Of a stretch of 58,553 nt of DNA, positions 41,012 to 48,077 are shown piece by piece. The notes under the pieces were generated by a model. It did not search any database. It was given only the letters and a program-made list of their open reading frames with translations, and had not been told where the DNA came from. Position 1 is the stretch's first letter. Each line of letters begins with the position of its first letter. The DNA comes from Clostridiales bacterium (lineage in GTDB: Bacteria > Bacillota > Clostridia > Oscillospirales > Oscillospiraceae): positions 1-58,553 of the forward strand of contig JALERU010000043.1 of assembly GCA_022764045.1 (NCBI GenBank). Direction: 5' to 3'. Position numbers and translations under genes: made by a program.

Positions 41012-41590
41012 GTGGAGCTGACGCCCATGCAGTATAAGGACTATATCTGGCCCCACAACCCCAGGACCTATACCATCTCCTATGAGCGGAAGGTGGCGGT
41101 TCACAAGGTGCCCTTTGGCCGGTACGCCATGCAGGACCTGGGGCTGGGCCGGCGAGTGATGCGGGGGGAAGGAGAGTTTTACGGGGAAGGGGCCTATGAG
41201 GAATTTAAGAAGCTGGCCTCGGTGTTTTACCATGGGGGGCCAGGGGTGCTCCTCCACCCGGTGTGGCAGAGCGCCAACGCCTACTTTGTGGAGCTCTCGT
41301 TGGCCCAGGAGCCCCGGAAGGATTATGTGAGGTATACCTTTACCTTCTGGGAGGATTCCAGCGGCTACAAACAGAAGCTGGAGCCGGTGGTGAAGACCGG
41401 GACCGGCGGCGGGCAGAGCACCGGGGGAAGCGTGCCGGCCTCGGCCCAGTATCACACGGTGGTCCGGGGGGAGACCCTGTGGGGGATCGCCCAGGGCCAG
41501 GGGATCACCCTGGGGGAGCTGCTGGTGCTCAACCCCCAGTTGAAGAACCCCAATGTGATTCAGCCGGGCCAGAAGATTCGGGTGAGGTGA
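41012..41590 (+). CDS. xkdP: LysM-containing tail/baseplate hub protein (XkdP-like)
   Basis: 192 residues, GTG start 4-5 nt after AGGAGGGAA. The N-terminal domain contains PHNPRTYTISYERKVAVHKV and RRVMRGEGEFYGEGAYEEFK, as in XkdP/gp53-like hub proteins. The C-terminal LysM (YHTVVRGETLWGIAQGQGIT to NVIQPGQKIRVR) binds peptidoglycan and probably anchors or positions the tail tip. Confidence 0.85.
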   Translation: MELTPMQYKDYIWPHNPRTYTISYERKVAVHKVPFGRYAMQDLGLGRRVMRGEGEFYGEGAYEEFKKLASVFYHGGPGVLLHPVWQSANAYFVELSLAQEPRKDYVRYTFTFWEDSSGYKQKLEPVVKTGTGGGQSTGGSVPASAQYHTVVRGETLWGIAQGQGITLGELLVLNPQLKNPNVIQPGQKIRVR

Positions 41591-41594
41591 TGGG

Positions 41595-42548
41595 ATGACG
41601 GAATGGCGCATGACCTGCTGTGACGGCAGGACGTACACCCTGCCGACTCCGGTGGCCTGGCGGCTGGAGTACGGGTTGGGGTCCCCCTGTGACAGCTTTT
41701 GGGTGAAGGTGCTGTGGTCGGCAGGCCAGGAGGACAAGCTGGCCGACGGCACCCGAATCCAGGTGACGGAGGAGGGCAAGACCCTTTTTGTGGGGGTCAT
41801 CGACGAGTGCGAGAGCCAGTGGACCCAGGCCGGGTGCGTGGCGGAGCTGACAGGCCGGGGGCTCCAGGCGCTGCTGCTGGACAACCAGGCGGAGGCGGCG
41901 GACTACGGCCAGGCCACCCTGTCGGAGATTTTGCGGCGGTATGTGACCCCCTATGGAATCGGCCTGGCAAAGCCGGTGAGCCTGCCGGCGGTGTGGGGGT
42001 TTTCGGTGTCCTCGGGCAGCAGCTGCTGGAAGGTGGTGTATGAGTTTGCCCGATATTACGCCGGGGTGACACCCCGGTTTACCCGGGAGGGGAAGCTGGC
42101 CCTCCACCCCTGGGCCGACGGGACGCCGGTGGTGCTGGGGATGGAGGCCCCGGTGACCAAGGCGGTGCGGCGGGATAAGCGGTATGGGGTGCTGTCTCAG
42201 GTGACGGTGAAGGATGTGACAGGATGGAACCGGCAGACGGAAGTAAATGGAGATTTTGTAAGACGAGGTGGCCGGTGCAGCCGGGTGATCCTGCTGCCGA
42301 AAAACACCGGGTTCCAGGCCAGGCGGTACCGGGCCAGGTTTCAGCTGGACCGGTCGGCGGCGGAGCTGCTGACCTTTGAGGTGACGGTGGCCCTGCCCTT
42401 TGCCGCCTGGCCGGGGGATCTGGTGAAGCTGGACCGGGCGGGCTGGAAGGGCAACGGCCTTTATCGCGTGCGGGAGAGCAAGGTGAGCCTGGGGGAGAAG
42501 GGATATGAGACGACGCTGCTGTTGGGGGACCCCAAGGCGGTGCTGTAA
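41595..42548 (+). CDS. xkdQ: Baseplate hub protein (XkdQ/gpD-like)
   Basis: 317 residues. KTLFVGVIDECESQWTQAGC, ELTGRGLQALLLDNQAEAAD and SSCWKVVYEFARYYAGVTPR match XkdQ, the gp27-like hub that joins tube and spike. It is 4 bp after the LysM gene. Its TAA stop is directly abutted by repeat A, which separates it from the spike gene. Confidence 0.8.
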   Translation: MTEWRMTCCDGRTYTLPTPVAWRLEYGLGSPCDSFWVKVLWSAGQEDKLADGTRIQVTEEGKTLFVGVIDECESQWTQAGCVAELTGRGLQALLLDNQAEAADYGQATLSEILRRYVTPYGIGLAKPVSLPAVWGFSVSSGSSCWKVVYEFARYYAGVTPRFTREGKLALHPWADGTPVVLGMEAPVTKAVRRDKRYGVLSQVTVKDVTGWNRQTEVNGDFVRRGGRCSRVILLPKNTGFQARRYRARFQLDRSAAELLTFEVTVALPFAAWPGDLVKLDRAGWKGNGLYRVRESKVSLGEKGYETTLLLGDPKAVL

Positions 42549-42686
42549 TACTAATTTCAAATGAAATTCTTTCATTTGAAACACGCGCGCTACGCGTGCT
42601 GGCGGTGCTTCGCACCGCCCCGTCTCATACAAAACTCGACGCGCTTCGCGCGATAAAAAACGAAAGTTTTTTAACGAGTTTTAGTA
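42549..42686 (+). repeat. Stop-codon-inserted repeat, full copy A (138 bp)
   Basis: Begins TACTAATTTCAAATG right after the TAA of the hub gene (42546-42548) and ends GTTTTAGTA followed by TAA (42687-42689). Inverted ends are TACTAA / TTAGTA. Internal hairpins: TTTCAAATGAAA/TTTCATTTGAAA, GGCGGTGCTTCGCACCGCC, and an AAAACTCG/CGAGTTTT stem enclosing CGCGCTTCGCGCG and AAAACG/CGTTTT-like arms. It is an insertion inside an otherwise gap-free structural gene cluster. Confidence 0.92.
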
Positions 42687-42704
42687 TAAAAGGAGGTTTT
42701 TTTC

Positions 42705-43079
42705 ATGTGGATGGCGAAACGGCAGGGGGCGTTCCCCCTGGAAGAGCCCGGGGCAGAGCTGGGGCAGGTGACTCTGTCCGGGGGCCCGGTGGGGGTGGCC
42801 CTGGCGGGGGAGCGGCGGAACGTAACGGTCTGCCTGCCCGGGGGCTATCACTGGACCCCGGCCCGGGGGGACACGGTGCTGGTGGTGAAGAGCGGGGCGG
42901 AGGAGGCCCCCTGTGTGGTGGGAAGCCCGCAGGAGGGGGCGGTCCCGCCGGGGGAGGTGTGGATCTCCATGGCCCCCGGGGCGGGGGTGCGGCTGAAGGC
43001 CGACGGGTCGGTCCTGCTCCAGGGCAGGGTGGAGGTGTCGGGGTCTTTGGCGGTGAACGGTGAGGAGGTGAGACCGTGA
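42705..43079 (+). CDS. Baseplate spike protein (gpV-like)
   Basis: 124 residues, beta-rich OB-fold-like: VTVCLPGGYHWTPARGDTVL, VVGSPQEGAVPPGEVWISMA and VRLKADGSVLLQGRVEVSG, the last a short beta-helix-like repeat as in gpV/PVC-type spikes. AAAGGAGG precedes the ATG; repeat A supplies most of the upstream spacer. Confidence 0.75.
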   Translation: MWMAKRQGAFPLEEPGAELGQVTLSGGPVGVALAGERRNVTVCLPGGYHWTPARGDTVLVVKSGAEEAPCVVGSPQEGAVPPGEVWISMAPGAGVRLKADGSVLLQGRVEVSGSLAVNGEEVRP

Positions 43080-43417
43080 CGGCGGTTCAACTGCGAGAGG
43101 GAGACTATTGCCCGGACGGCGCGGGGGGCTTTGCCCGGGCCAACGGGGCGGAGGGCGTGCTGGAAAAGGTCCTGTTCCTGCTGACGGCCCGGCGGGGGAG
43201 CTTCCCCCTGCTGCCGGAGGTGGGGAGCCGGCTGTATTTGCTGCGCCGGGCCAAGGCCTCGGCCCGGGGGGCGCTGGGAGCCAGCTACGCTGCCGAGGCA
43301 CTGGCAGGGGAGCCCGACCTGCAGGTGATGGGAGCGGCCTGGGACGAGGCCCAGGGAAGGCTCCATGTGGAACTGGAATGGCGGGGGGAGAGCCTGCGGG
43401 CTTCGGTCTCCCTGTGA
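43076..43417 (+). CDS. xkdS: Baseplate wedge protein (gp25/XkdS-like)
   Basis: 113 residues, GTG start overlapping the spike stop (GTGA). KVLFLLTARRGSFPLLPEVG, SRLYLLRR and AYAAEALAGEPDLQVM-like sequence (here SYAAEALAGEPDLQV) fit gp25/XkdS, a lysozyme-like wedge component. Confidence 0.75.
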   Translation: MTAVQLREGDYCPDGAGGFARANGAEGVLEKVLFLLTARRGSFPLLPEVGSRLYLLRRAKASARGALGASYAAEALAGEPDLQVMGAAWDEAQGRLHVELEWRGESLRASVSL

Positions 43418-43435
43418 GGAAAAGGAGGAGTGGCT

Positions 43436-44491
43436 ATGAAGACAGTGGAAGAGATTTACCGGGAGATGATGGCGTGCTTCGCCCAGGAGACGGGGATGGA
43501 ACCCGACGGCGCGGGGGAGCTGGCGGTGAGGATGTATGCCCTGGCGGCCCAGGTCTATGGGCTGTACGCGGAGAATGAATGGACCCGCCGCCAGTGCTTT
43601 CCCCAGACGGCCACGGGGGAGGAGCTGGAGAAGCACGGCGCCCTGCGGGGGGTGAGCCGCCGTCCCGCCGGACGGGCCCAGGGGACGCTGCGGTTTTCCG
43701 TGGGGGAGACGGCAACCCAGGCCCTGGCCATCCCCCAGGGGACGGTATGCATGACGGCGGGGCTGGTGTCCTTTGAGACCACCCAGGAGGGGGTGCTGCC
43801 GGCGGGGGCTCTGTCGGTGGATGTTCCCGCCCAGGCGGTGGAGCCGGGGAACGGCGGGAACGTGTCCGCCGGGACGGTGCGGACCATGGCGGTGGCGCCG
43901 GTGGGGATCGCTGCCTGCACCAACCCCACGCCCTTTGCTGGCGGCCGGGAGGCCGAGGAGGATGAGGAACTGCGGCAGCGAATCCTGGCCACCTACCAGC
44001 GCCTGCCCAACGGCACTAACCGGGCCTATTATGAGCAGGAGGCCCTGGCGGTGGAGGGCGTGGCGGCGGCAAAGGTGCTGCCCAAGAACCGGGGCCTGGG
44101 CACCGTGGACGTGGTGGTGGCGGCCCCCGGCGGGATGCCGGGGGAGGAGCTGCTGGAACGGGTGCGGGCGGATCTGGCCCAAAAGCGGGAGATCGCGGTG
44201 GATTTGCAGGTCCTGGCCCCGGAGGCGGTGGAGGTGAACCTGATCCTGTCGGTAAAGCCTAAGGCGGGGCTCCTCCCCGGGCCGGTGATCCAGCGGGTGA
44301 AGAAGGCTATGACCGACTGGTTTGACGGGTCGATGCTGGGCCGGGATCTGCTGCTGGTTGAAATCAGCCAGCGCCTGTACCAGGTGGAGGGTGTGGAGAA
44401 CTATCAGGTTTTGGGTCCGGTGAACGACGTGACGGTGGGGGAAAACCAGTTGCCTGTGCTGGGGCTGCTGTCGGTGGAGGAGCTGCGATGA
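43436..44491 (+). CDS. xkdT: Baseplate J-like protein
   Basis: 351 residues. EEIYREMMACFAQETG, GEELEKHGALRGVSRRPAGR, IPQGTVCMTAGLVSFETTQE, GGNVSAGTVRTMAVAP and NPTPFAGGREAEEDEELRQR are the classic gpJ/XkdT pattern (wedge dimer). ATG preceded by AAAAGGAGG. Confidence 0.92.
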   Translation: MKTVEEIYREMMACFAQETGMEPDGAGELAVRMYALAAQVYGLYAENEWTRRQCFPQTATGEELEKHGALRGVSRRPAGRAQGTLRFSVGETATQALAIPQGTVCMTAGLVSFETTQEGVLPAGALSVDVPAQAVEPGNGGNVSAGTVRTMAVAPVGIAACTNPTPFAGGREAEEDEELRQRILATYQRLPNGTNRAYYEQEALAVEGVAAAKVLPKNRGLGTVDVVVAAPGGMPGEELLERVRADLAQKREIAVDLQVLAPEAVEVNLILSVKPKAGLLPGPVIQRVKKAMTDWFDGSMLGRDLLLVEISQRLYQVEGVENYQVLGPVNDVTVGENQLPVLGLLSVEELR

Positions 44492-44967
44492 ACCATGGAC
44501 AGAATTTGAGAGATCTGCTGGCCCCCCTGGGGGTCTACCGGTGGGAGGGCTCCTTTCAGTGGGGGGAACTCCAAAGTGAGGGGGAGGCCCTGGACGGGGC
44601 AGCCCGCCAGCTGGCCCGGATTCAGCGGGAGATGAACCTGTCCACCGCCGAAGCGGAGGGCCTAACAGGCCTGTTGGCCCTGCTGGGGCGGGAGGGGATG
44701 GAAGGGTCCCCGGAGGAGCTGCGCCAGACGGCGGCGGCCCTGCTGCGGATCGGCGGGGACAGCTTCACCCTGGCGGCCATGAACGACACGATCCGGGGCT
44801 GCGGCATCCCCGCCCAGGTGGAGGAGACAGGAGACCCCTTGCGGGTGGTGGTCTCCTTTCCCGGCGTGGTGGGGATTCCGGCGGACTTTTCCTGGGCCAA
44901 GACGCGCATTGAGGAAATTTTGCCCTGCCATTTGCGGGTGGAGTACCGGTTTGCGGACCAGAATTGA
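44488..44967 (+). CDS. xkdU: XkdU-like baseplate protein (DUF2313)
   Basis: 159 residues, ATGA overlap with baseplate J. LARIQREMNLSTAEAEGLTG, MNDTIRGCGIPAQVEETGDP and ILPCHLRVEYRF are typical of DUF2313/gpI-like proteins linking the baseplate to tail fibres. It is the last structural gene; no fibre gene follows before the terminator. Confidence 0.82.
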   Translation: MNHGQNLRDLLAPLGVYRWEGSFQWGELQSEGEALDGAARQLARIQREMNLSTAEAEGLTGLLALLGREGMEGSPEELRQTAAALLRIGGDSFTLAAMNDTIRGCGIPAQVEETGDPLRVVVSFPGVVGIPADFSWAKTRIEEILPCHLRVEYRFADQN

Positions 44968-45023
44968 TGACGGAACAGGAAAAGACCGGGGGCTGCTGCC
45001 GGGATGCCAAACCGGGCCGGGGA

Positions 45024-45059
45024 GAGGAAGACCTTGGGGGACAAGGCCTTCCTCTTTTT
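45024..45059 (+). terminator. Terminator closing the phage-like cluster
   Basis: GAGGAAGACCTTG / CAAGGCCTTCCTC stem (one mismatch) followed by TTTTT, 57 bp after the last baseplate gene. Confidence 0.88.
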
Positions 45060-45142
45060 GGGCGGAACATGGGACCACAAGCCATGGTGCCGAAGTCACA
45101 GACGCCCCCTAAATTTTGTGCAATAATTTTATCCATCAAGTA

Positions 45143-45171
45143 TTGACGGGGTAGGGCCCTGGTGCTATGAT
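45143..45171 (+). promoter_or_regulatory. Promoter of nrdD
   Basis: TTGACG (45143-45148), 17-bp spacer, TATGAT (45166-45171). Confidence 0.65.
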
Positions 45172-45280
45172 GTGGATGCTGGTTTGAAGTGGGCACAAGA
45201 TGATGTGCCAAGAGAATATGAAAACCACAAGATAACCTATCGAAGAACGATAGTTCGGAACAGAGAAGGAGAGACCCTCG

Positions 45281-47611
45281 ATGACCATGGTACAGCAGAT
45301 TCGGAAACGGGACGGAAGAGTGGTCCCCTTCCATGAAAATAAGATCGCCGACGCCATCAACAAGGCCTTTGAGGCCACCTACAAGCCCGGCTATGACGAA
45401 ACCGCGGCCAAACTGGCCCACGAAGTGGCCTCTGTGCTGGAGGTAGAGGGGAGCGACTGCCCCGATGTGGAGCACATCCAGGATATTGTGGAGCGGGTGC
45501 TCATGGACAATGGCTATATCCAGACGGCCAAGGCCTATATCCTCTATCGGTCCGAGCGGAACCGGGCCCGGGAAATGAACACCCGGCTGATGAAGATCTA
45601 TGAGGACATTACCTTCTCCTCCGCCAAGGACAGCGACATTAAGCGGGAGAACGCCAACATCGACGGCGACACCGCCATGGGCACCATGCTGAAATATGGC
45701 AGCGAGGGCTCGAAGCAGTTCTACCAGATGTTCGTGATGAAACCCGAGCACGCCCGGGCTCATATCAGCGGGGATATCCACATCCATGACATGGACTTTG
45801 CCCCCATGGGGACCACCACCTGCACCCAGATTGACCTGATTAAGCTCTTTGACGGGGGCTTTTCCACCGGCCACGGCACCCTGCGGGAGCCCAACGACAT
45901 CGCCTCCTACGCCGCCCTGGCCTGTATTGCCATTCAGTCCAACCAGAACGATCAGCACGGCGGCCAGTCTATCGTGAACTTTGATTACTCCATGGCCATC
46001 GGCGTGCGGAAGACCTTTAAGCGGATCTACCGCCAGAACCTGGCCCGGGCCATGATGCTGCTGGAGGGGCAGGAGGACCCCGAGAGCGAGATCAAGGCAA
46101 ACATGCAAAAGCTCGAGGCCGAGACCGGCCTGTATCCTAAGCTGGAGGACTGCGAGGATTACTTCCAGGCGGAGATGCCCTTCCTGCTGGAACACTACGG
46201 CCAGGATGAGGCGGAGCTGCGCAAGTGCCAGGAATTCGCCCACTACCGGGCCACCAAGGAGACGGACCGGGCCACCTATCAGGCTATGGAGGCGCTGATT
46301 CACAACCTGAACACCATGCACTCCCGGGCCGGGGCCCAGACCCCCTTCTCCTCCATCAACTACGGCATGGACACCACCCCCGAGGGGCGGATGGTGATGA
46401 AGAATATTATGCTCTCTACCGAGGCCGGTTTGGGCAACGGGGAGACCCCCATCTTCCCCATCCAAATCTTCCGGGTGAAGGAAGGGGTCAACTATAACCC
46501 CGGCGAACCCAACTACGACCTCTTCCGGCTGGCCATCCGCTGCTCGGCCAAGCGTCTGTTCCCCAATTTCTCCTTTGTGGACGCCCCCTTTAACCTGCAG
46601 TATTATAAGGAAGGGCATCCGGAGACGGAAATCGCTTACATGGGCTGCCGCACCCGGGTGATCGGCAACGTGGTGGACCCCACACGGCAGGTCTGCAACG
46701 ACCGGGGCAACCTGTCCTTTACCACCATCAACCTGCCCCGCTTGGGCATCAAGGCCAAGGGGGACATCAACGTCTTCTTTGAGAGCCTGGATCATATGCT
46801 GGATCTGTGCGTGGAGCAGCTGCTGGAGCGGTTTGAGTTCCAGTGCCGCAAGAAGGTGAAGAACGCTCCCTTCCTCATGGGCCAGGGAGTGTGGATGGAC
46901 TCCGACAAGCTGGACTGGGATGACGAGGTCCGGGAGGTGCTGAAGCACGGCACCCTGTCCGTGGGCTTCATCGGCCTGGCAGAGACCCTGAAGGCCCTCA
47001 TCGGCGAGCACCACGGGGAGAGCGAAAAGGCCCGGGTGCTGGGCCTGGAGATCATCGGCCACATGCGGGCCCGGATGGACGAGGAGAGCAGAAAGCGGAA
47101 CCTGAACTTCTCCCTGCTGGCCACCCCCGCCGAGGGGCTCTCCGGCCGCTTCGTGAAGATCGACAAGGAGAAATACGGGGTCATCGAGGGCATCACCGAC
47201 CGGGAGTATTACACCAACTCCTTCCACGTGCCCGTGTACTACCCCATCTCCGCCTACGATAAGATCGCCATTGAGGCCCCCTACCACGCCCTGACCAACG
47301 CGGGCCACATCAGCTACATTGAGATGGACGGGGACCCCACCGAGAACCTGGACGCCTTCGAGCGGGTGATCCGCTGCATGAAGGAGAAGGGCATCGGCTA
47401 CGGCTCCGTGAACCACCCGGTGGACCGGGACCCGGTGTGCGGCTTCTCCGGCATCATCGGGGATCAGTGCCCCGGCTGCGGCCGGCGGGAGGACGACGGG
47501 GTGCCCTTTGAGCGCATCCGCCGCATCACCGGCTACCTGGTGGGCACCCTGGACCGGTTCAACAACGCCAAGCGGGCGGAGGAGCACGACCGGGTGAAGC
47601 ACAACGTATGA
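45281..47611 (+). CDS. nrdD: Anaerobic (class III) ribonucleoside-triphosphate reductase
   Basis: 776 residues. N-terminal ATP-cone (QIRKRDGRVVPFHENKIADA) for allosteric control, the large barrel with HIHDMDFAPMGTTTCTQIDL, and a C-terminal zinc site (CGFSG...CPGC). Gly751 in ITGYLVG is the glycyl-radical residue. It makes deoxyribonucleotides anaerobically with formate as reductant and must be activated by the radical-SAM protein NrdG. nrdG usually adjoins nrdD but is not found here. Repeat C starts immediately after its TGA. Confidence 0.95.
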   Translation: MTMVQQIRKRDGRVVPFHENKIADAINKAFEATYKPGYDETAAKLAHEVASVLEVEGSDCPDVEHIQDIVERVLMDNGYIQTAKAYILYRSERNRAREMNTRLMKIYEDITFSSAKDSDIKRENANIDGDTAMGTMLKYGSEGSKQFYQMFVMKPEHARAHISGDIHIHDMDFAPMGTTTCTQIDLIKLFDGGFSTGHGTLREPNDIASYAALACIAIQSNQNDQHGGQSIVNFDYSMAIGVRKTFKRIYRQNLARAMMLLEGQEDPESEIKANMQKLEAETGLYPKLEDCEDYFQAEMPFLLEHYGQDEAELRKCQEFAHYRATKETDRATYQAMEALIHNLNTMHSRAGAQTPFSSINYGMDTTPEGRMVMKNIMLSTEAGLGNGETPIFPIQIFRVKEGVNYNPGEPNYDLFRLAIRCSAKRLFPNFSFVDAPFNLQYYKEGHPETEIAYMGCRTRVIGNVVDPTRQVCNDRGNLSFTTINLPRLGIKAKGDINVFFESLDHMLDLCVEQLLERFEFQCRKKVKNAPFLMGQGVWMDSDKLDWDDEVREVLKHGTLSVGFIGLAETLKALIGEHHGESEKARVLGLEIIGHMRARMDEESRKRNLNFSLLATPAEGLSGRFVKIDKEKYGVIEGITDREYYTNSFHVPVYYPISAYDKIAIEAPYHALTNAGHISYIEMDGDPTENLDAFERVIRCMKEKGIGYGSVNHPVDRDPVCGFSGIIGDQCPGCGRREDDGVPFERIRRITGYLVGTLDRFNNAKRAEEHDRVKHNV

Positions 47612-47758
47612 TACTGATTCTTGACTCAAAAATTGAATCAAGAATCCCGTGTGCTGCGCACACTGGCATCGTGCTCACGCACGCTGCGCCGTCTCATGCA
47701 GTTCTTGACGCGCTTTGCGCTATAAAAAGCTTTGAAAGCTTTTTATCAAGAACTAGTA
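47612..47758 (+). repeat. Stop-codon-inserted repeat, full copy C (147 bp)
   Basis: Begins TACTGATTCTTGACTC right after the nrdD TGA (47609-47611) and ends AACTAGTA followed by TGA (47759-47761). It is a diverged subfamily: the left hairpin is GATTCTTGA/TCAAGAATC and the right closing stem GTTCTTGA/TCAAGAAC, replacing AAAACTCG/CGAGTTTT of copies A and B with base-pairing kept. The CGTCTCAT-centre and GCGCTTTGCGC hairpin are conserved. Confidence 0.9.
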
Positions 47759-47789
47759 TGACAGAATATGAATCAAACGATGCAAAAGA

Positions 47790-47818
47790 GAAGTCCGGCC
47801 CTGCCGGGCTTCTTTTTT
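47790..47818 (+). terminator. Terminator downstream of nrdD and repeat C
   Basis: GAAGTCCGGC / GCCGGGCTTC stem (one G-U) with TTTTTT. Confidence 0.8.
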
Positions 47819-47904
47819 GCATGCAGCGTTTGCTGCGGACAGGGGGGAGGACTGTCCGCGGAGTAAGGATGTGCCTTGACGGGGCAGCAAATTTTTGGCG
47901 AAAA

Positions 47905-47942
47905 AAGCACAATTTCTGTCCACCGAAGGTGGAATTGTGCTT
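47905..47942. promoter_or_regulatory. Long inverted repeat upstream of the transhydrogenase promoter
   Basis: AAGCACAAT...TCCACC-gaa-GGTGGA-ATTGTGCTT: 15 paired bases with a 5-nt bulge. Its 3' arm overlaps the -35 hexamer, as expected of an operator or anti-initiation hairpin. The remaining 47819-47904 stretch shows no gene. Confidence 0.5.
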
Positions 47943-47969
47943 GCAAAATGTCAGGGTCGGTACTATAAT
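47941..47969 (+). promoter_or_regulatory. Promoter of the two-gene oxidoreductase operon
   Basis: TTGCAA (47941-47946), 17-bp spacer, TATAAT (47964-47969). The leader to the ATG is about 100 nt. Confidence 0.75.
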
Positions 47970-48077
47970 TTACTTGATCGTGTTTTAAGACGATGTGAGG
48001 AAAATGAAAGATAAGATAAAAAAACTGCAAACACCGATTATTAAAACTTCTCCTCGTCGACCAAAGGAGTGAAAGCA

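Larger units (their letters stand above)
32024..45059 (+). mobile_element. PBSX-like contractile phage-like gene cluster, reduced
   Basis: Nineteen tightly packed plus-strand genes follow the order of B. subtilis PBSX/skin structural genes: terminase, portal, XkdF-like, decoration, capsid, connectors, sheath, tube, chaperone, LysM protein, hub, spike, gp25-like, baseplate J and XkdU-like. Integrase, repressor, replication, holin, endolysin, tail fibre and a normal tape-measure gene are absent. Base composition equals that of the host genes. The cluster starts beside a housekeeping activator and stops at a terminator before nrdD, suggesting a long-resident, domesticated particle module. Confidence 0.85.

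Noticed and set aside
44964..45146. 60-codon frame after the XkdU-like gene
   Set aside because: It runs straight through a strong terminator and has no recognisable features.
44765..47641. Long antisense frame opposite nrdD (over 900 codons)
   Set aside because: A shadow of GC-rich third positions: no ribosome site, low-complexity Gly/His/Leu/Val translation, and nrdD is unmistakable on the other strand.
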